Shown here: positions 6,384-11,369 of the stretch, piece after piece | Layout of the letters: every line of letters starts with the position of its first letter | Numbering within the stretch: position 1 is the stretch's first letter | Assembly: GCA_947074245.1 (NCBI GenBank) | Contig: CAMTOW010000028.1 | Location: 1-11,369 of the forward strand | DNA length: 11,369 nt | DNA from: an uncultured Bacteroidales bacterium | GTDB taxonomy: Bacteria > Bacteroidota > Bacteroidia > Bacteroidales > JAUNSR01 | Direction of reading: 5' to 3' | The notes under the pieces: model-generated | The model's input: the letters and a program-made list of their open reading frames with translations, nothing else | What the model was told of the DNA's origin: nothing | Database searches by the model: none | Position numbers and translations under genes: made by a program

Positions 6384-9300
6384 ATGACATTACGAACATT
6401 CATCAACCGACCGATCTTATCGGCCGTCATCTCCATCATCGTAATCGTGGCGGGGATCATCGGGCTAGTCAATCTGCCCGTAGAACAATATCCGGACATC
6501 GCTCCGCCTACCATCCAGGTATCTACCTCCTATCCGGGAGCGAGTGCCGAGACATTGCAAAAGAGTGTGGTCGCACCACTTGAAGAGGCGATCAACGGGG
6601 TAGAAAACATGACTTATCTGACCTCGTCGGCGACCAACTCGGGAACCGTCACCATCACCGTTTATTTCAAACAGGGAACCAATGCCGACATGGCAGCGGT
6701 AAACGTACAGAATAAAGTATCGAAAGCGACCGCCTCGTTGCCGGCCGAAGTGACCCGAATCGGGGTTACGACCAGCAAACGACAAAGCAGTATGCTTAAA
6801 ATCATCTCGATTTACAGTCCGGACGATTCGTACAATGAAAGCTTCCTATCGAACTACCTGTCTATCAATCTGAAGCCAGAAATTCTTCGTATCGCCGGAG
6901 TAGGTGACATGATGGTGATGGGCGGCGAGTACAGTATGCGAATCTGGATGAAACCAGACGTGATGGCACAGTATAAACTGATTCCATCGGACGTAACCCG
7001 CGTATTGGCTGAACAGAACATCGAATCGGCAGCGGGTGCAATCGGAGAAAATTCGACAGAAACGTTTCAGTACACGATGAAATATCGCGGACGACTGAGC
7101 ACAACAGAGGAGTTCGGAGACATCGTGATCCGATCGCTGGACAATGGAGAGGTGCTCCGTTTGAAGGATATCGCCGAAATCGAATTGGGAAGAGACAGCT
7201 ATGCCTTTATCGGGCAGACCAACGGACACGCCGGAGTATCTTCTCTGATCTTCCAAACGGCGGGTTCGAACGCGACAGCCGTAAACAAAGAGATCGACAA
7301 ATTTCTGGAGGAAGCGCGTAAGGAGCTACCGAAAGGAATCGAGATCCTCGAGCTGATGAGCGTAGACGACTTTCTGTACGCATCCATCAAAGAGGTGATC
7401 AAAACGCTGATCATCGCCATCATCCTGGTAATTTTTGTCGTATATATCTTCCTACAAGACTTACGATCGACCGTCGTGCCATCGATTGCAATCGTGGTAT
7501 CCCTGATCGGTACGTTCGCCTTCTTATACATCGCGGGATTCAGTATCAACCTGCTTACCCTATTCGCACTCGTATTGGCGATCGGTACGGTGGTGGATGA
7601 CGCGATCGTAGTCGTCGAAGCCGTACAGGAACGCTTCGACGTAGGTTACCGATCATCGTATATGGCAACGACCGACGCCATGGGCGGAATCACATCGGCG
7701 ATCATCACCACTACCCTGGTGTTTATGGCCGTGTTCATCCCGGTATCATTCATGGGAGGAACATCGGGTACGTTCTATACACAATTCGGTATCACGATGG
7801 CGGTAGCGGTAGGTATCTCTACGGTAAACGCCTTGACATTGAGCCCGGCATTGTGCGCACTGATCCTGAAACCGTATACCGACGAGAACGGAAATCAGAA
7901 AGATAATTTCGCGGCACGCTTCCGTAAAGCATTCAACACTTCATTCAAAGTGCTTGTAGAGCGCTATAAAAAAGGAGCGTTCTTCTTCATCAAACGTCCA
8001 TGGCTGACCGGCCTTTCGATCGTATTGGCATCGGTAGCTTTGTTCTTCCTGATCCGTTCGACCAAAACCAGCCTTGTGCCGCAGGAAGACCTGGGTACCG
8101 TGTTCGTCAACGTAACGATGGCCCCGGGAAGTTCCCTCCACCAAAGCAAAACCGCGATGGACCTGGTAGAAAGTCGCATCAAAGACTTGCCTCAGCTACG
8201 TACCTATTCGAAAGTAACGGGTTACGGACTATTGTCGGGTCAGGGATCCTCGAACGGTATGTTCATCATCAAGCTGAAACCATGGGACGAGCGTCCCGGC
8301 GAAGAGAACTCGGTGAGCAGCGTGATCGGACAAGTATACGGTCGCACGGCAGATATCAATGACGTAAAAATATTCGCCATGTCGCCGGGTATGATTCCGG
8401 GTTACGGTATGGGTAACGGTTTTGAGATGCACATGCAGGACAAAGCGGGCGGAGATATGACTACGTTCTTCAACACGACGCAGCAATTCCTGGGTCAGCT
8501 GCGCGAGCGACCTGAGATCCAGACCGTATTCTCGTCGTTCAACATCAATTATCCGCAATGGATGGTGGATATCGACGCAGCCAAATGCAAACGCGCCGGT
8601 ATCACTCCGGATGAAGTGCTTGCCACGCTTTCGGGATATTACGGAGGACAATACGTATCGAACCTGAACCGATTCTCGAAAATGTATCGTGTGATGATCC
8701 AGTCATCGCCCGAATACAGAACCGATACGGAATCGCTAAATAACATCTATGTGCGCATGGCCAACGGAGAGATGGCACCGATCAGCCAGTTCGTCACCTT
8801 GACCAAGGTGTACGGAGCCGAATCGTTGAGTCGCTTCAATATGTTCAACTCCATCGCCGTGAACGGAACACCGGCACCGGGATACAGTTCGGGCGACGCG
8901 ATCAACGCAATCCGTGAAGTGGCGGAAACATCGTTGCCGAAAGGTTACGGTTTCGACTTCGGGGGAATCACCCGCGAGGAGAGCCAGGACAGCAGCAATA
9001 CGATCATGATTTTCGGAATCAGTATCCTGATGGTTTATCTGATTCTATGCGCACTTTATGAGAGCTTCCTGATCCCATTCGCGGTGATCTTATCGGTACC
9101 GTTCGGATTGATGGGTAGCTTCCTGTTCGCGAAAATGATGGGATTGGAGAACAACATCTATCTACAGACGGGATTGATCATGTTGATCGGTCTGTTGTCG
9201 AAAACAGCGATCCTATTGACCGAGTTCGCATCGAAACGACGTGAGGCAGGTATGAGCATCGCATCGGCCGCCTTATCGGCAGCGAAAGCGCGTTTGCGTC

Positions 9301-9587
9301 CGATCCTAATGACCGCCTTGACAATGATCTTCGGTTTGCTTCCATTGATGTTCGCTTCGGGCGTAGGGGCAAACGGAAACGTATCGCTGGGAACGGGAAC
9401 CGTAGGCGGTATGGTAATCGGAACGCTGGCATTGCTGTTTGTCGTTCCATCCCTATTCGTGGTATTCCAGCATATTCAGGAAAAATTCCGTCCGGTAGAG
9501 TTCAATCATAAACACGACTGGCAGATCGAAGCTGAAAAAGAGGAAAATACCGAAGCTAAAAAGAAACGGACCGATGAAAAGGCATAA
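6384..9587 (+). CDS. Efflux RND transporter permease subunit (AcrB/HAE1 family)
   Basis: This 1067-residue inner-membrane pump belongs to the hydrophobe/amphiphile efflux branch of RND transporters. It works as a trimer, exchanging protons for drugs, detergents or similar compounds taken from the periplasm and inner-membrane leaflet. The layout is the usual duplicated one: TM1 (about 11-29), a large periplasmic loop, TM2-6, a second membrane half starting near residue 530 with its own large loop, then TM8-12. Diagnostic stretches are EQYPDIAPPTIQVSTSYPGA near the N-terminus and TVVDDAIVVVEAV with the proton-relay pair Asp405-Asp406. Lys940 lies in GLLSKTAILLTEFA and RLRPILMTALTM near 970-981. 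These correspond to AcrB Asp407/Asp408, Lys940 and the Arg971/Thr978 region, so the proton relay is intact. A charged Glu/Lys-rich cytoplasmic tail (about 1036-1067) makes it slightly longer than AcrB. Substrate range cannot be inferred. The outer-membrane factor gene follows after 31 bp. Confidence 0.97.
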   Translation: MTLRTFINRPILSAVISIIVIVAGIIGLVNLPVEQYPDIAPPTIQVSTSYPGASAETLQKSVVAPLEEAINGVENMTYLTSSATNSGTVTITVYFKQGTNADMAAVNVQNKVSKATASLPAEVTRIGVTTSKRQSSMLKIISIYSPDDSYNESFLSNYLSINLKPEILRIAGVGDMMVMGGEYSMRIWMKPDVMAQYKLIPSDVTRVLAEQNIESAAGAIGENSTETFQYTMKYRGRLSTTEEFGDIVIRSLDNGEVLRLKDIAEIELGRDSYAFIGQTNGHAGVSSLIFQTAGSNATAVNKEIDKFLEEARKELPKGIEILELMSVDDFLYASIKEVIKTLIIAIILVIFVVYIFLQDLRSTVVPSIAIVVSLIGTFAFLYIAGFSINLLTLFALVLAIGTVVDDAIVVVEAVQERFDVGYRSSYMATTDAMGGITSAIITTTLVFMAVFIPVSFMGGTSGTFYTQFGITMAVAVGISTVNALTLSPALCALILKPYTDENGNQKDNFAARFRKAFNTSFKVLVERYKKGAFFFIKRPWLTGLSIVLASVALFFLIRSTKTSLVPQEDLGTVFVNVTMAPGSSLHQSKTAMDLVESRIKDLPQLRTYSKVTGYGLLSGQGSSNGMFIIKLKPWDERPGEENSVSSVIGQVYGRTADINDVKIFAMSPGMIPGYGMGNGFEMHMQDKAGGDMTTFFNTTQQFLGQLRERPEIQTVFSSFNINYPQWMVDIDAAKCKRAGITPDEVLATLSGYYGGQYVSNLNRFSKMYRVMIQSSPEYRTDTESLNNIYVRMANGEMAPISQFVTLTKVYGAESLSRFNMFNSIAVNGTPAPGYSSGDAINAIREVAETSLPKGYGFDFGGITREESQDSSNTIMIFGISILMVYLILCALYESFLIPFAVILSVPFGLMGSFLFAKMMGLENNIYLQTGLIMLIGLLSKTAILLTEFASKRREAGMSIASAALSAAKARLRPILMTALTMIFGLLPLMFASGVGANGNVSLGTGTVGGMVIGTLALLFVVPSLFVVFQHIQEKFRPVEFNHKHDWQIEAEKEENTEAKKKRTDEKA

Positions 9588-9618
9588 GCCGTTTCGCTAA
9601 CACAACGCAGCATACAGA

Positions 9619-10971
9619 ATGAAAAAACTAATCATCTTATCCCTTGCGGTGCTGACACTTCCGGCATGCGGGATTTATAAAAAATACGAACCGACTCAGG
9701 AAGTACCGGAGAACCTGTACGGAGCGGTCGAGGCAGACAGCCTTAATTTGGGCAATCTGCAATGGGAAGAGCTTTTTTCGGATCCGGATCTTCAGGGTCT
9801 GATCCGAAGAGGGTTGGAAAACAATACCGATTATCTGACGGCTCAGTTGCGGGTGAAGCAAGCTGAAGCAACCCTTATGTCGTCGAAATTGGCATTTCTT
9901 CCCTCTTTCGCTCTATCGCCACAGGGCTCAATCAATAGTTTTGACGGCGGGTCGGCGATGAAGGCCTACACCGTGCCGGTGTCTGCCAGCTGGCAGGTAG
10001 ACCTGTTCGGCAGTCTCTTGAATGCCAAACGTCAGTCACAATCGGCTGTCGCACAATCGGAGGCATATCAACAAGCGGTACGATCGCAAGTGATCGCATC
10101 GATCGCCAACTGTTACTATACACTATTGATGCTGGATACGCAGTACGCCATATCGACCGAGACCAAAGGAAAATGGGAAGAGAGCGTACGCGTGGCTCGT
10201 GCCATGAAGGAAGCAGGGATGTATACCCAGGCCGGCGTATCGCAGACGGAAGCGACTTATTACAGCATTTGCAGTTCGCTAGAGGACTTGCAAGAGCAGA
10301 TCAATCAGGCACAGAACACACTTTGCCTGCTGCTTGGAACAACACCTCAGCCGATTCAAAGAGGCGAATTGAAGGATCAGCGTTTCCCGGAACAATTCGG
10401 CACGGGCGTGCCCTTGGAAATGTTGTCGAACCGTCCGGACGTGAAACGCGCGGAACAGGGCATCGCTAATGCATTTTACGGAGTAGCTCAAGCCCGATCG
10501 GCATTTTATCCGGCATTGAATCTGAGCGGAACAGCCGGATGGACCAATAATGCAGGAATGATGATCGTAAATCCCGGAAAGGCGATTTTGACGGCGGTAG
10601 GAACGCTGACGCAACCGCTGTTTAACAACGGAAAAAACGTAGCACGACTGAAAATAGCCAAAGCGCAACAGGAAGAGGCTACCCTTGCATTTCATCAGAC
10701 GTTGCTAAACGCAGGAACCGAAGTGAACAACGCACTTACGAGATATCAGACTGCCATGCGCAAAGCAACGATACTCGATCAGCAGATCGAAGCATTACAG
10801 ACAGCCGTAAAAAGCACGGATCTGCTTATGCAGCATGGAAATACGAATTATCTGGAGGTATTGACCGCACAGCAGACTCTTTTGAATGCTCAGCTTACAC
10901 AGACCGCAAATCGTTTGGCTGAGATTCAGGGAATGATCAACCTCTATCAAGCATTGGGAGGAGGCCGTTAA
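9619..10971 (+). CDS. Outer-membrane efflux lipoprotein (TolC/NodT family)
   Basis: This 450-residue protein is the outer-membrane channel of the tripartite pump, expected to form a trimeric beta-barrel with a long periplasmic helical tunnel. The signal peptide has the lipobox TLPAC with Cys at residue 17, as in NodT/OprM-type factors, so the mature protein is N-terminally acylated. The two tandem OMF repeats are visible. The first runs from WEELFSDPDLQGLIRRGLEN (49-68) through SWQVDLFGSLLNAKRQS. The second begins at NRPDVKRAEQGIANAFYGVA and runs through FYPALNLSGTAGW to NYLEVLTAQQTLLNAQL near the C-terminus. Length is normal for the family. The ATG is preceded by a short leader lacking a Shine-Dalgarno sequence, and no promoter or terminator lies in the 31-bp gap after the pump gene. 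A strong terminator follows at 11052, so this is the last gene of the operon. Confidence 0.95.
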   Translation: MKKLIILSLAVLTLPACGIYKKYEPTQEVPENLYGAVEADSLNLGNLQWEELFSDPDLQGLIRRGLENNTDYLTAQLRVKQAEATLMSSKLAFLPSFALSPQGSINSFDGGSAMKAYTVPVSASWQVDLFGSLLNAKRQSQSAVAQSEAYQQAVRSQVIASIANCYYTLLMLDTQYAISTETKGKWEESVRVARAMKEAGMYTQAGVSQTEATYYSICSSLEDLQEQINQAQNTLCLLLGTTPQPIQRGELKDQRFPEQFGTGVPLEMLSNRPDVKRAEQGIANAFYGVAQARSAFYPALNLSGTAGWTNNAGMMIVNPGKAILTAVGTLTQPLFNNGKNVARLKIAKAQQEEATLAFHQTLLNAGTEVNNALTRYQTAMRKATILDQQIEALQTAVKSTDLLMQHGNTNYLEVLTAQQTLLNAQLTQTANRLAEIQGMINLYQALGGGR

Positions 10972-11051
10972 GAAGAAGAAGCCGGACGATGTGAATCGCA
11001 CGGTTCTTTTCGGAAACTTTTCAATATACTCCCCGATTCACTCGGGACATA

Positions 11052-11095
11052 AGAGCGGATTGTCTTTTTTTCGGAAAAGGCAATCCGCTTTGTTT
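11052..11095 (+). terminator. Intrinsic terminator of the efflux operon
   Basis: AGCGGATTG (11054-11062) pairs perfectly with CAATCCGCT (11081-11089). The stem continues inward through a T-rich/A-rich pairing (11063-11068 with 11075-11080) and ends in a loop TTTCGG. The tract TTTGTTTTTC follows directly. It starts about 80 bp after the outer-membrane factor stop. A weaker 5-bp hairpin (11032-11036 with 11042-11046) sits just before it and may be incidental. Confidence 0.88.
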
Positions 11096-11106
11096 TTCAA
11101 AAATGT

Positions 11107-11258
11107 CAGGCAGAAAAACGATCAAAAAAAGCCAGGCAGGAAATCAAAATTCATCAGGCAGGAAAATTTAAAAACCCAGGCAGGAAATTCGGAAAAGTCA
11201 GGCAGGAAAATTTAGAGGCGTCTGAGGAGGTATTGGAGATGGAAAGTCAGGCAGGAAA
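11107..11258. repeat. Array of six interspersed 11-bp repeats (CAGGCAGGAAA)
   Basis: CAGGCAGGAAA is exact at 11133, 11155, 11177, 11199 and 11248. A sixth copy at 11107 lacks one G (CAGGCAGAAAA). The four copies from 11133 to 11199 start exactly 22 bp apart and are separated by 11-bp A/T-rich spacers of differing sequence. The first copy lies 26 bp before them and the last 49 bp after, both off register. The last two copies share a longer context (GGAAA, then AGT before the repeat). Unit and spacers are far too short for CRISPR. The 22-bp period is not a multiple of three, so this is not a protein repeat. It may be an array of protein-binding sites on one DNA face or a multivalent RNA site; the function is unknown. 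Confidence 0.85.
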
Positions 11259-11287
11259 ACTGTTATTTATATTCATTGCATTTGATT

Positions 11288-11295
11288 TATGTTTG
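11288..11295 (+). promoter_or_regulatory. Bacteroidota-type -7 box for the gene at the right edge
   Basis: TATGTTTG, followed by C, matches TAnnTTTG(c). It lies 33 bp before an ATG at 11329, giving a leader of about 27 nt. The expected -33 position (near 11264-11267) falls a few bases after the last CAGGCAGGAAA copy and is only T-rich. Confidence 0.5.
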
Positions 11296-11328
11296 CAATG
11301 GTCTAATCATCCGAGAAGAAAAATCAAT

Positions 11329-11369
11329 ATGCAACCTGCAACGGATGGAATTGTTTTAAAAACGACTTA
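11329..11369 (+). CDS. 5' end of a gene running off the right edge (possibly recO)
   Basis: An ATG at 11329 opens a frame that is still open at the window end, giving 13 complete codons: MQPATDGIVLKTT. The leader carries a purine-rich stretch (GAGAAGAAAAA) and a good promoter box 33 bp upstream. The pattern xGIVLKT right after the start resembles the N-terminus of the DNA-repair protein RecO, whose OB-fold begins with a similar IVL strand. With so few residues this identification is weak, and any other gene is possible. Confidence 0.4.
   Translation, partial: MQPATDGIVLKTT

Noticed and set aside
10991..11215. Frame of 74 codons after the efflux operon
   Set aside because: It passes through the operon terminator and the 22-bp repeat array, has no recognisable domain, and its lysine/arginine-rich end only reflects the repeat sequence.
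11107..11258. CRISPR array
   Set aside because: Repeats of 11 bp and spacers of 11 bp are well below CRISPR sizes, and no cas gene is present.

Overview
The window looks like chromosome from a member of the Bacteroidota, most likely order Bacteroidales. The evidence is promoter boxes of the TAnnTTTG type ahead of several genes, A/T-rich leaders with almost no Shine-Dalgarno sequences, three lipoproteins with a Cys lipobox, and a lipid-anchored adaptor plus lipid-anchored outer-membrane factor in the efflux operon, a common arrangement in that group. Genus and species cannot be fixed from the sequence alone. No phage, transposase, CRISPR, rRNA or tRNA gene was seen.

Layout. Positions 1-397 are A/T-rich and gene-free, opening with an 8-bp tandem repeat. 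At 398-1183 (+) lies a lipoprotein of unknown function, with a TAnnTTTG promoter box just upstream. It converges on a large sodium:solute symporter (1333-3276, -), and one long hairpin at 1216-1265 serves as terminator for both. Upstream of the symporter on the same strand is a YciO/Sua5-family protein (3338-3949, -). A 296-bp gap without a convincing gene follows, then an AraC-family regulator (4246-5115, -).

The centre of the window is a tripartite drug-efflux operon on the + strand. It encodes a periplasmic adaptor (5262-6380), an AcrB-like RND inner-membrane pump (6384-9587) and a TolC/NodT-type outer-membrane lipoprotein (9619-10971), and it closes with a strong terminator at 11052-11095. 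The AraC gene is divergent from it across a 146-bp region holding a promoter box on each strand and three TTTAGA direct repeats. This makes the AraC protein the obvious candidate regulator. The adaptor links pump and channel, the pump uses the proton-motive force, and the channel crosses the outer membrane.

Beyond the operon, 11107-11258 holds six copies of the 11-mer CAGGCAGGAAA (one imperfect), four of them on an exact 22-bp register. They end just upstream of another TAnnTTTG promoter and a reading frame that runs off the right edge, possibly the start of recO. This array is the least explained structure in the window. The protein-coding content is otherwise conventional, and I did not find a clearly new multi-gene system.
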